Positions 7,411-15,933 of a stretch of 64,000 bases of DNA are shown here, piece by piece. The notes under the pieces are model-generated. The model saw only the letters and a list, made by a program, of their open reading frames with translations, ran no database searches and was not told where the DNA came from. Origin of the DNA: Rhodoplanes sp963840055 (GTDB taxonomy: Bacteria; Pseudomonadota; Alphaproteobacteria; Rhizobiales; Xanthobacteraceae); contig CAWIXM010000002.1 of NCBI GenBank assembly GCA_963840055.1, forward strand, positions 1 through 64,000. The letters run 5' to 3'. Made by a program: the position numbers and the translations under genes. Each line of letters begins with the position of its first letter. Position 1 is the first letter of the stretch.

Positions 7411-7470
7411 AACGCCTCCTCGCGGCGGCCAAGGTTGGAAAGGCGAATACCAAGGGTACCGACGCGCGCA
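6781..7470. repeat. Five tandem 138-bp coding repeats
   Basis: Units begin at 6781, 6919, 7057, 7195 and 7333, each exactly 138 bp (46 codons). The first four differ from each other at only a handful of positions, mostly at the unit boundary; the fifth, nearest the STAND domain, has diverged and holds the frameshift. Such homogeneity points to recent unequal crossing-over or slippage and makes copy number unreliable in assemblies. Confidence 0.95.
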
Positions 7471-9449
7471 GCGAGGTTGTTGAGAATTGCTTCCTGCGCC
7501 TCCGGTGCAGCTTCTTTCGTCGCCGCGTCAGCGGCAGCGTCCAATTTTCGTGCCAACTCGACCCGCCGATCGGCGACATGCTGCGCCAGTTCCATCAGCG
7601 CAAGCGATTGCAACGGCAACGCCGCGTCGATCGCTGCCAGCGCGTCGTCGTCAAGCTTGGGAATGATTTTGATGAGATACCGCGCCAGATGATCAAGCAG
7701 TGCCGCGGCACGACGCGCCAGATCGCCGTGGTCGCCGCCGGTCGCGCGGAGCAGCGCCGCGAGCAAGTGATAGCGTTTGGCGATCGCATCAGCTGGTTCG
7801 CTGTCGATCCAGCCTAGGCACGCATCGATCAACTCGGTGTCAGCTTTTTCAGCGACGAGATGCTCCCCGATCAGATCAGGTTCGAGCGGGGCTAAGCCTT
7901 CGCCAAGTTGGCCCCCTGCCCGGCCGCGAGCTTCATCACTTGCATCAGCGGCATAAAGCTTTGCCAACTCACCGGCGATCTTCCCCGCCTCATGCGTGGT
8001 GCGCGGTCCGAAATGTGCGCTGTCCGCTTTGAGCAAGTCGATCGCCTGGGCGCTGCTGTCGACCCCTTGCACCATCGTCACCTGAGCTACGCCGCGGTTA
8101 AGCGCTTCCATGGCGACGCCCTCGGTCACTTTTTTCCAGTGCTCGCGCTCGAGCCCAACCATGCGGTCAAGCATTTTCGGAATGCCGCGCTCATGTGCTC
8201 CCGGCGCGGCGCCGCGCAGCCACAGCAGCGCCTCCATCTGGATCGCCAGCGGACGGGCGTAATCAGGGTCGGTGCGCAACTTCTCCAACCGTGCCCACTG
8301 GCCAGCCGACGGCGCCTCGGGATCGAGCGCGCTGACCTCAGGAAAGCTCGCCGTCAGATGGGGCTTCAGCGCGACGGCCGATTGCTTCCATAGCGCGACG
8401 CGGCCCTCGCCTTCGGCAATGTCGGCGAGGGGCAGTTCGTCCATCTTTTCTTCGCCGGTACCGAACACGTCGGTGATGTCGGTGCTGCCGCGCGTGAGCT
8501 CGGTCCACCAGTCGCCGGCCGCACGCGCAAGCAGCACCAGCCGCGCCGGCGCACCGTCTGCCCGCTCACGTTCGAGCATCAGCCGCGCCAACGCCTTCAC
8601 GTCCTCGGTTCTGCCCTCGGCATAATCGACGATGAGCAACAGTCCGCGCGCCTCGCGCCCGTTGCGGATCAGGCTTTCCAACTGCGGCCCGCGCGTGACG
8701 TGCCCCAACGTGTCGCGATTGATGAAGCCGGCAAGCCAGCCCTCGTCGGCGAGCGCGCGCGCCACCTCGATCATCAACCGCGTCTTGCCGAGCCCACCGG
8801 GGCCGTGGATCACCTTACCCGCGGTCTTGATCGGCTTTCCCGCGGGATCGCAGGTGCGCGCCCAGGCCAAGAGCTTTTCGCGGCGGTCGCCGAAATCGAC
8901 AAAGGGCGCGATGCGGAATTTGGCCTGCAGTAGCGCGGCCGGGCTATTGCGGACGGTGCGACCGAGCGGCTGTTCCGCCTTGGGGTCGAGCAGCCAACGC
9001 TGGTCACCGCGCAATCCGCCGACATCTTCGCTCGGCGTGCCGCCAAGCCGCTTTTTCACGCTCGCGATCACCGCAACGTCGTTTGTTACATCGTCGATGT
9101 GGAAGGCGGTAAACGGCAGCGGGATACGATCATGCGCAAGCGTTGGATCGCGTAGCGGCACAAGCTTGCGGCGGCCCGCCCCGCGCTGCGCCTCGGCATA
9201 GACCCAGTCGGAAGCGACGGCGCCCTCGCTCCATATCACGACGACCGCGCCCGCTTGGTCGATCTCCTGAGTGATTTCGCGGTGAAAGACATCGCCACTG
9301 AGCAGGCTCTTGTCCCACCACACCGTGATCGGCTCGGCAGTGCCGTCCGGACCCACGAGCGATTGTGCCGCTAGTAGGTCGGCAATTCGGCGGGCCTCGT
9401 CCCGATGCGTCGAAGAATAACTGATGAAAACATGCGCCACGTGCGCCAC
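7317..9449 (-). pseudogene. TIR-STAND NTPase (NLR-like), candidate antiphage protein, C-terminus disrupted
   Basis: The N-terminus is a TIR domain (residues about 1-135): HVFISYSSTHRDEARRIADL, ITVWWDKSLLSGDVFHREI and SEGAVASDWVYAEAQRG, where Glu86 is at the position of the TIR NADase catalytic glutamate. A P-loop ATPase follows with Walker A GPGGLGKT (216-223) and Walker B LLLIVDYAE (about 270-278), then a helical region and the TPR array. TIR-STAND-TPR is the tripartite effector-NTPase-sensor plan of bacterial NLR-like and Avs-type defence proteins, where sensing triggers NAD+ depletion; that role is inferred here. The frame slips near 7404 and the terminal 53 codons are cut off by an IS, so the gene is probably inactive. 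The first codon is GTG. It follows miaA by 25 nt on the same strand. Confidence 0.85.
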
Positions 9450-9474
9450 CCCCGCGGGTTATCGCGCATCTAGT

Positions 9475-10488
9475 CTACCATTGGGGGGCATAATTGGAAG
9501 CGGCGGCGAGCATCGTCTGCAGCGTTTCGGCAGCGCGTTCCGGGGCAACCTGCGGCCAGTCGGCGAGCTGATGGCGGAACCAGGTGAACTGGCGCTTGGC
9601 GTAATGTCGCGTGTCCTGCTTCGCCTTGTCCGCGGCTTCGGCGAGCGAGATGTCGTCGTGCAAGTGCTTCATCAACCAGGGCACGCCATGCGCCTTCATC
9701 GCCGGTATGAGCGGATCGAGGTTGCGCTCCGCGAGCGCCCGCACTTCGTCGAGCGCGCCTTCCGCCAGCATGCGCTCGAACCTTTGGTCGATGCGGCCAT
9801 AGAGCGCCGCGCGATCCGGCGCGAGAAACAGTCTCACCACCCGCTCGCCCGCAAGCAACGGGCGCATGCCGTCGCGCTGCCAGTCGGCGAGCGGACGGCC
9901 GGTCGCCTCCAAGACTTCGAGCGCGCGGGCTGTGCGGACGCGATCGCGCGGAGAAAGCCGCGCCGCGCCTTCCGGATCACGCTGCGCAAGTAGCGCATGC
10001 AGGGCCTCAGGACCTAGTGCGGCAAGCTTTGCCCGCACCGCATCGCGGATATCCGCCGGGATCGGCGGCACGGCGGATAGCCCTTGCGTCAGCGCTTTGA
10101 AGTAGAGCCCCGTCCCGCCGACAAAGATCGGCACGCGTCCGAGCCGCTGCGCCTCCGCGAGCGCCGTGGCCGCGTCACGTAAATACCGGCCTACCGAATA
10201 GTTCACCGCGGCGTCGACATGGCCGTAGAGCAAATGCGGCGCGCGCGCCTCTTCCTCGGGCGTCGGCCGCGCCGTAATGACGCGCAGGTCGCGATAGACC
10301 TGCATCGCATCGGCGTTGATGATGACGCCGCCCGTCTCCTCCGCGATCGCGAGCGCCAGCGCCGACTTTCCGCTTGCCGTGGGCCCGGCGATCAGGATGG
10401 CGCACATCGCCTGCCCCGCAATATCTTTCACGGCCGCGTTTTTATCGGGGCCTTGGACAAGTGCCGAAAATCGAAGCGTCGTTGTCAC
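9475..10488 (-). CDS. miaA: tRNA dimethylallyltransferase
   Basis: Adds a dimethylallyl group to N6 of A37 in tRNAs reading U-initial codons; MiaB, also in this window, then methylthiolates that base. The P-loop ILIAGPTASGKSALALAIAE, the INADAMQVYRDL block, GGTGLYFKAL and the C-terminal tRNA-binding KQDTRHYAKRQFTWFRHQ are all present. The reading frame opens at 10488 with an unconserved 27-residue extension; MCAILIAGPTASGKS at 10407 is an alternative start closer to usual family length. The downstream gene is the TIR-STAND gene. Confidence 0.96.
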   Translation of the reverse strand: MTTTLRFSALVQGPDKNAAVKDIAGQAMCAILIAGPTASGKSALALAIAEETGGVIINADAMQVYRDLRVITARPTPEEEARAPHLLYGHVDAAVNYSVGRYLRDAATALAEAQRLGRVPIFVGGTGLYFKALTQGLSAVPPIPADIRDAVRAKLAALGPEALHALLAQRDPEGAARLSPRDRVRTARALEVLEATGRPLADWQRDGMRPLLAGERVVRLFLAPDRAALYGRIDQRFERMLAEGALDEVRALAERNLDPLIPAMKAHGVPWLMKHLHDDISLAEAADKAKQDTRHYAKRQFTWFRHQLADWPQVAPERAAETLQTMLAAASNYAPQW

Positions 10489-10522
10489 GATCTGGTCACT
10501 GAAGATGGCGCCGCGTTAATCG

Positions 10523-11452
10523 CTATTTGCCGTTCCTCGCGTCCCGCGCCAGCCGCTCCAACCCCTCCTGCGTCGCCACGGTGGGCGACCAGCCGAGGCG
10601 CGCGAGCGCGGAGGCATCGACCACGAGCGGGCCGGCAAGCCGCGTAAAGATCGCTTCGCGCCCGGTCGCTTGGCAGACGGCGCGCAGCAGCGCTGTCGGT
10701 ACCGGGAAAAGCCCTGGCCCGCGCCCAAGTCCGCGGCGCAAGGCCGCGACCATTTCCGCGACCGTCAGCGCCTCGCGGTCGGCAATGACGAAAGGCCGGC
10801 GCAGCGGCTCGGGCGCGGCGAGCACCGCATCGATCGCGGCGACCAGATTATCGAGCGACAAGAGCGAGCGCTTCGCGCTCAGCCCGCCGAGCGGAAGCGG
10901 GTATGGCGAGCGCGCAAGCCGCAGCATCTCGGCCATATTGCCTTTCACTCCCGGACCGTAGACCAGCACCGGCCGAAGCGCGACCCAATCGAGGTCGAGC
11001 TGCGCCAGTCCCTCTTCGGCAGCAAGCTTGGAAACGCCATAGGCATTGGTCGGCTTCGCCTCGTCAGTTTCCGTCAGCACGGCGTCGGCGACGGGTCCGC
11101 TCTGCGCGCGGATGGAGGACAGAAACACGAACCGGCGCACGCCGGCGCGGTGGGCGGCGCGGGCGAGATTGATCGTCGCCTCGGTGTTGAGCACGCGGTA
11201 GTCGTCCTCCGGCGCGCCGGACATCGCATGCGCGATTCCCGCCGAGTGGATGATGGCGTCGACGCCCTCCAGCGCCGCCGCCATATTCCGCGGCCGGACG
11301 ATGTCGCCGATTACCGCGCTCGCCGCCTGGATGGGAAGGTCGGTCGGCCGCCGCAGCAACGCGCGAATGCGATACCCGCGCTTCGGCAATTCCCGCAAAA
11401 GGTGCTGACCGATGAAGCCGGTCGCTCCGGTCAGCGCAATCAGGGGTGTCAT
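10523..11452 (-). CDS. NAD-dependent epimerase/dehydratase (extended SDR)
   Basis: The 309-residue product has the N-terminal nucleotide motif LIALTGATGFIGQHLLREL, the active-site YGVSK (tyrosine and lysine of the extended SDR catalytic set) and SSIRAQSG. It resembles UDP-sugar 4-epimerases of the GalE/WbpV type used in lipopolysaccharide or capsule sugar synthesis. The exact substrate cannot be told. It lies upstream of miaA on the same strand, with a 34-nt gap, and is not obviously linked to it in function. Confidence 0.9.
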   Translation of the reverse strand: MTPLIALTGATGFIGQHLLRELPKRGYRIRALLRRPTDLPIQAASAVIGDIVRPRNMAAALEGVDAIIHSAGIAHAMSGAPEDDYRVLNTEATINLARAAHRAGVRRFVFLSSIRAQSGPVADAVLTETDEAKPTNAYGVSKLAAEEGLAQLDLDWVALRPVLVYGPGVKGNMAEMLRLARSPYPLPLGGLSAKRSLLSLDNLVAAIDAVLAAPEPLRRPFVIADREALTVAEMVAALRRGLGRGPGLFPVPTALLRAVCQATGREAIFTRLAGPLVVDASALARLGWSPTVATQEGLERLARDARNGK

Positions 11453-11651
11453 CCGGCAGAAATCCTCGGTGCAGGCGACATGCTGAAGGCCTCAATCTAC
11501 CACAGCGCATGAATCCGACCGATCCTGCCCAATTCGACGAACCGATAGTGCACGATCCTCGTATGCAATTTTTTCCGCGGCGATGGTTTCCAGGCCGCAC
11601 GGAATTGCTCTACACAGGCCACGATTTCATCCCGCGCCTGCGGAGAGCCCG

Positions 11652-12878
11652 TTGACCCTGATCAAGCCATTTCGCGCCCTGCGCCCCGCGCCGGGACGCG
11701 CCGCCGAGGTTTTGGCCCCGCCTTATGACGTGCTCACGAGCGCCGAAGCGCGCGCCAGGGCCGCCGACAAGCCTTGGAGCTTCCTCCATGTTTCCAAGCC
11801 CGAGATCGACCTCGCCGACAGCATCGATCCGCACGACCCCGCAGCCTACGCCAAGGCGGCGGAAAACCTTAAACGCATGATCGCCAACGGCGTCCTCATC
11901 CGCGACGCCGAGCCCTGCTACTACGTCTACCGGCTGACCCGGCGAGACCGCGCCCATACCGGCCTCGCTGCGGTCGCCTCGATCGCCGATTATAAGATCA
12001 ACCGCATCCGCCGCCACGAACTGACTACGCCGGTCAAAGAGGACGATCGCGTCCGCCAGATCGAGGCGATCAATGCCCAGACCGGCCCGGTGATGCTCGC
12101 CTATCCCACCGCGCCGACGCTCGACTCCATGCTCGCAAGCGTGGCCACGGCCGCGCCCGCGGTGGACGTGACCGCGGATGACGGCGTGCGCCACCAGCTC
12201 TGGGTGGTCGATGACAACGAGGCCATCGGCCAGTTCACGCGCCTCGTCGACGCGTTGCCCGCGCTCTATATCGCCGACGGCCATCACCGCTCGGCCGCCG
12301 CCGCGCGCGTCGCGCACGCCCGCGGCGATGACCCCGCCTGCTCGTACAGCTATTTCCTTGCAGTGCTGTTTGCGCATCGCGGGATGACCATCCTCGACTA
12401 CAACCGTGTGATCCGCGATCTGAACAACCGCCGGCCGGATGAGCTTCTCGCCGCGCTCACCGAGCGCTTCGCGGTGCAGGCGGCAGGCGAGCCGGTGCGC
12501 CCCGCCGCCTCCAACGAATTCGGCATGTTTCTCGCCGGGCGTTGGTACCGCCTCACGCTGCGGCCCGACCTTGTGCCGAAGCACGACCCAATCGGGCGGT
12601 TGCCGATCACGTTGCTGACGCGCAATGTGATCGAGCCCCTGTTTGGCGTCACCGACCCGCGCAAAGACAAACGCATCGATTCTGTCGGGGGAGCGCGCGG
12701 CCTTGCCGAACTGGAGCGCCGGGTCGCCTCAGGCGAGATGGCGGTCGCCTTCGTGCTCTATCCGACGCGGATGACTGACCTGATGGCGGTCGCCGATGCC
12801 GGCGAGATCATGCCGCCAAAATCCACCTGGTTCGAGCCCAAGCTCGCCGATGGCATGGTCAGCCACGTACTGGACTGA
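11652..12878 (+). CDS. DUF1015 family protein
   Basis: The product matches the DUF1015 family through LIKPFRALRPAPGRAAEVLA, APPYDVLTSAEARA, the ALYIADGHHRSAAAARVAHA segment and the RIDSVGGARGL motif. The biochemical function is unknown; in other bacteria the gene often sits by serine-biosynthesis genes, which are not seen here. A TTG at 11652 preceded by GGAGAG gives a 408-residue protein starting right at the conserved LTLIKPFRAL; an ATG at 11583 would add 23 unconserved residues. The frame is intact. Confidence 0.88.
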   Translation: MTLIKPFRALRPAPGRAAEVLAPPYDVLTSAEARARAADKPWSFLHVSKPEIDLADSIDPHDPAAYAKAAENLKRMIANGVLIRDAEPCYYVYRLTRRDRAHTGLAAVASIADYKINRIRRHELTTPVKEDDRVRQIEAINAQTGPVMLAYPTAPTLDSMLASVATAAPAVDVTADDGVRHQLWVVDDNEAIGQFTRLVDALPALYIADGHHRSAAAARVAHARGDDPACSYSYFLAVLFAHRGMTILDYNRVIRDLNNRRPDELLAALTERFAVQAAGEPVRPAASNEFGMFLAGRWYRLTLRPDLVPKHDPIGRLPITLLTRNVIEPLFGVTDPRKDKRIDSVGGARGLAELERRVASGEMAVAFVLYPTRMTDLMAVADAGEIMPPKSTWFEPKLADGMVSHVLD

Positions 12879-12918
12879 GCAAGCGCACGAGAAGGCAGTT
12901 GCTGGCTAGGGCGATCGT

Positions 12919-12954
12919 TTGACAGGTAGCTCGGAAATGGTAGATTAGATCTAA
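12919..12954 (+). promoter_or_regulatory. vapBC promoter with overlapping palindromic operator
   Basis: TTGACA (12919-12924) and TAGATT (12941-12946) are spaced by 16 nt. The palindrome TTAGATCTAA (12945-12954) overlaps the -10 box, and the heptamer TGGTAGA recurs three times between 12938 and the start codon. Such sites upstream of VapBC are usually bound by the antitoxin or the complex; autoregulation is inferred. Confidence 0.6.
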
Positions 12955-12975
12955 ATAATGGTAGAATGGTAGAAA

Positions 12976-13230
12976 ATGAGTTTAAACATCAAAAACAAAG
13001 AGGCTCATCGGCTGGCGGAGGAGCTGGCAAGGCTGACTGGAGAGAGCCTCACAACGGCCGTGACAAAGGCTATGCGCGAGCGTCTCGATCGCGTGCGCCG
13101 CGCCCAGGGCGGCAGTCTCTCCGAGCGGCTTTTGGCGATCGGCAAAGACTGCGCGGGCCGCCTCCAGGAGCCGTACCGGTCCGCTGATCACGGCGATCTT
13201 CTTTTCGACGAACGTGGATTGCCGCGATGA
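12976..13230 (+). CDS. vapB: VapB-type antitoxin (PSK/RHH-like)
   Basis: An 84-residue protein, MSLNIKNKEAHRLAEELARL then TGESLTTAVTKAMRERLDRV, matching the PSK-operon/VapB family of rhizobial antitoxins: an N-terminal ribbon-helix-helix-like DNA-binding part and a C-terminal tail (HGDLLFDERGLPR) expected to wrap the toxin. Its stop overlaps the toxin start in an ATGA arrangement, indicating translational coupling. No strong Shine-Dalgarno is visible, though AGAAA lies just ahead. Confidence 0.9.
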   Translation: MSLNIKNKEAHRLAEELARLTGESLTTAVTKAMRERLDRVRRAQGGSLSERLLAIGKDCAGRLQEPYRSADHGDLLFDERGLPR

Positions 13231-13622
13231 TCCTCGATACGTCGGCCATCATCGCCATCCTCCGCGACGAGCCCGGGGCAGAGGCATGCGCCGTCGCGAT
13301 AGAACGCGCGGATATGCGCCGGCTGTCGGCAGCCAACTTTGTCGAGACGGCGATCGTCATCGACGGCAGCCGCGACCCGATCGCGAGCCGGCGATTCGAT
13401 GAGCTTCTGAAGGAGGCGGCGATCGTCGTTGAGCCCGTCACCGAAGCGCAGGCCCGTATCGCACGAGAGGCATTCCGAGATTTCGGCAAGGGCAGCGGCC
13501 ACCCCGCCAAACTGAATTTCGGAGATTGCTTCGCCTATGCGTTGGCGAAAGCCTCAGGCGAACCGCTCCTGTTCAAGGGCGACGATTTCAGCCACACGGA
13601 CTTGGTGCCCGCCCTTCCGTAA
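13227..13622 (+). CDS. vapC: VapC-type PIN-domain toxin
   Basis: A 131-residue PIN ribonuclease. The acidic catalytic set is visible as MILDTSAIIAIL (first Asp), AANFVETAIV (Glu) and the KLNFGDCFAYALAKA block (Asp), with the usual GDDFSHTDLVPALP ending. VapC toxins typically cleave tRNA or rRNA; the target here is unknown. The gene overlaps the antitoxin by 4 nt and its 3' end overlaps the convergent glycosyltransferase gene by 35 nt. Confidence 0.92.
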   Translation: MILDTSAIIAILRDEPGAEACAVAIERADMRRLSAANFVETAIVIDGSRDPIASRRFDELLKEAAIVVEPVTEAQARIAREAFRDFGKGSGHPAKLNFGDCFAYALAKASGEPLLFKGDDFSHTDLVPALP

Positions 13623-14745
13623 GCGCGCCTCCCGCGGACGACGAGTAGACCGCACCGACGGCGCGCATGACGGATGCTTCGGTGAACCGCTCCTCGACCC
13701 GCGCCCGCGCGTTCAAGCCCAATCGCCGCCGCAGCCCAGGATCGTGCGCCAGCCGCTCGATCGCGCGCGCCGCGGCGGCAGGATCGCGCAGCGGCGTGAG
13801 CAAGCCTTCGACGCCGTCGCGCACCACTTCACGGCAGCCGGTGACGTCGGTCGCGACGATCGGCCGTCCGCATGCAGCCGCTTCAAGCAGAGTCCGCGGC
13901 AGACCTTCGCGATGGCTAAGCAGCATCGCAATGTGATGCTCGCGCCAGACCTTCGTGACATCGTCCGTGCGCCCGTGCCACGAAATGCCGGGCTCTGCCG
14001 ACCACGTCGCCAGCACCTCCCGCGGGATCGACCGCCGGTTTGAGAAGTCGGGGTCGCCGAACAGATGAAGTTCGACGGGCGCGCCGGCGGCGCGGGCAAG
14101 CCGCGTCGCCTCCACCGCCTCCGCGATGCCCTTTGGGGCGATCATGCGCGCGATGACGGCGATCCTGACCGGCGGCGCTGGCGGCTCCGGCGTAACGAAA
14201 AATCTATCCGGGTCGACCCCTGCCCCGCCGATGATGGTCACCATAGGACCATTTGGATCGAGCCCGAATTCGCGCGGGTCTTCGCTGTTCTCGAACAAGT
14301 AATGGACCTGCGGGGCTTGCAGGAAGCCGCGCATCAGCGCGCGGACGAGTATCCGCAGCAAGCGGTAACGCGCGCCATCTCCGATCCATAACTCACCCAA
14401 TCCCGTGGGTGCGAGCACGATCGCCTTGGTTCCCACGAGGCGCGCCGCGAGCCCGCCGAGCACGATCGACTTCAGCGCGATGCAATGAACGATATCCGGT
14501 TGCTCCGCCCGCACGTTCCGGACGAGCAGGAGAAGCGCCTGGACCAGTTTCAGCGGATCGAGGCTTGCACGCTCCGCCTGCAGCGGCAGGACGCGCAGCC
14601 CTTCGCGCGCGATGGCGTCGCCGTGTTGGCGGATACGCGTCGCCACCACGACCTCGAAGCCTGCTGCTTTCGCTGCGCGCGCCATCGGCAAGAAATGCGA
14701 AACGAAAAACCAGTCCTCGGTCACCACATAGAGAAGCTTCGGCAT
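13588..14745 (-). CDS. Glycosyltransferase family 4 protein
   Basis: A 385-residue GT-B enzyme. The N-terminal domain starts MPKLLYVVTEDWFFVSHFLP; the C-terminal donor-binding domain has the GT4 motif SHREGLPRTLLEAAACGRPI followed by ATDVTGCREVV, with the retaining-type E-x7-E. It resembles transferases that add sugars to lipid-linked O-antigen or exopolysaccharide intermediates, often next to an undecaprenyl-phosphate sugar transferase; none is seen here. The acceptor and donor sugar are unknown. It converges on vapC with overlapping 3' ends. Confidence 0.9.
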   Translation of the reverse strand: MPKLLYVVTEDWFFVSHFLPMARAAKAAGFEVVVATRIRQHGDAIAREGLRVLPLQAERASLDPLKLVQALLLLVRNVRAEQPDIVHCIALKSIVLGGLAARLVGTKAIVLAPTGLGELWIGDGARYRLLRILVRALMRGFLQAPQVHYLFENSEDPREFGLDPNGPMVTIIGGAGVDPDRFFVTPEPPAPPVRIAVIARMIAPKGIAEAVEATRLARAAGAPVELHLFGDPDFSNRRSIPREVLATWSAEPGISWHGRTDDVTKVWREHHIAMLLSHREGLPRTLLEAAACGRPIVATDVTGCREVVRDGVEGLLTPLRDPAAAARAIERLAHDPGLRRRLGLNARARVEERFTEASVMRAVGAVYSSSAGGALTEGRAPSPCG

Positions 14746-14958
14746 GAAAAACGTGACCGGCGTCCGGCGCTTGTCTCATTCGATCGACCCAATCGCCGAT
14801 CGGCGAGGACCATAGAGCAGTTTCCGACGCAGGGAAAATCGCTTGCCGCAGCCAGCGGCGGCGGACGTAAGCATATGACGGTCACGGGCGAAGGGCGAAA
14901 GCGCGCGAGTCCGCGCCCAAGCACGCCACGCCCCGAATGTCAGGTCCGCCGGACCGGC

Positions 14959-15168
14959 TCATGTCCCGGCGGTGCGCTTATGGTGATCGTGGAGGAACTG
15001 GGCAAGCTCTTCGCGCAGACTTTCGTCGCGCTCCCCCCGATGGCCGAGCGCGACCGCCCGCTCGAACAGGTCATGTTGCACCTGTTGGGGCAGATCGCTC
15101 CACGCGGCGATAGCCGCGCGCCCGAGAATGCGCGAAAGCCTTTCGATTTGATCGCCTGCATTCATCAT
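14959..15168 (-). CDS. Small conserved-looking hypothetical protein
   Basis: A 69-residue frame, MMNAGDQIERLSRILGRAAI then AAWSDLPQQVQHDLFERAV and ending FLHDHHKRTAGT. It is amphipathic and helical with balanced charge, looks like real protein, and has GGGAG just before the start. An ATG at 15186 would add six residues. I do not recognise a characterised family. The flanking stretch 14746-14958 shows no gene. Confidence 0.55.
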   Translation of the reverse strand: MMNAGDQIERLSRILGRAAIAAWSDLPQQVQHDLFERAVALGHRGERDESLREELAQFLHDHHKRTAGT

Positions 15169-15354
15169 GGGCTCCCGTCGTTTCATTGAAAGGAGAGAAT
15201 TGGCGTAGGAAGCCGGCTCCGATCAAGCGCAGAATCAATCCTCCTGGGCATGGAAACGGCTCAAGCCCTTGTCCACCCACCGCGCGTTTCAATGCTTCGC
15301 GCCCTGTGCGGCACACCTTAGCATCAAAGACAGCGGCAAGGGGCGACCGCAACC

Positions 15355-15933
15355 TCAGCCCGCAAATCCGCCAGCGTCGAGGAACGCCTGTTCGTCAGGC
15401 GTTGTCGTGCGCCCAAGCGCCGCGTTGCGGTGAGGAAAACGCCCGAAACGGCGGATGATGTCGGCGTGGATCTCCGCGTGCTTCGCGCCTTCTGGGTCGT
15501 TGGCGTCACGGCAGAGGCGGATACAACGCTCCTGATCGTCGAGGTCCTCCGAATGCATGAACGGGATGTAGAAAAAGCGCCGCTCCGGGGTCGCGAAGGC
15601 GCGGTCGAACCGGTGCGCAATCGCGCGCGCAGCCGCGTCCCGGGCGAGCGGATCGGCGGCGAGAGCGCGCGCCGTGCCGCGGAACATGTTGCGCGGGAAC
15701 TGGTCGAGCACGAGGATGAGGGCGAGCGCGCCCTCCGCGGTCTGCTCCCAATCGGACAGTTCGCCGGCCATGCCGCTCTGGTAGGTCGAGAAATACCGGC
15801 TGCGCATAGCCGCATCGACCTCCGCATTACGCACGAACCATTTGTCGGGACCAAGCGCACGCCAGAACGCGAGCACACCTGCCGGCGTTTCGGCGCTTTG
15901 CGCCGATCCGTCGCCAGCCTCGGTCACAACCAC
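15355..15933 (-). CDS. DUF924 family protein
   Basis: The 192-residue product carries the DUF924 signature: VLAFWRALGPDKWF near the N-terminus, LALILVLDQFPRNMFRGTA and FFYIPFMHSEDLDDQERC, with a FGRFPHRNAALGR ending. The family is alpha-helical and widespread in Proteobacteria without a proven function. Translation starts at GTG 15933, overlapping the stop of the upstream acyl-CoA synthetase gene by 10 nt, so the two are co-transcribed. Confidence 0.9.
   Translation of the reverse strand: MVVTEAGDGSAQSAETPAGVLAFWRALGPDKWFVRNAEVDAAMRSRYFSTYQSGMAGELSDWEQTAEGALALILVLDQFPRNMFRGTARALAADPLARDAAARAIAHRFDRAFATPERRFFYIPFMHSEDLDDQERCIRLCRDANDPEGAKHAEIHADIIRRFGRFPHRNAALGRTTTPDEQAFLDAGGFAG

Noticed and set aside
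6781..7470. Tandem repeats considered as CRISPR or satellite DNA
   Set aside because: Units are 138 bp without unique spacers and keep an open coding frame; they encode protein repeats.
6812..7692. Repeat-containing plus-strand frames over the TPR array
   Set aside because: Antisense of the 138-bp repeats; the minus strand gives clear TPR units in register with the NTPase gene.
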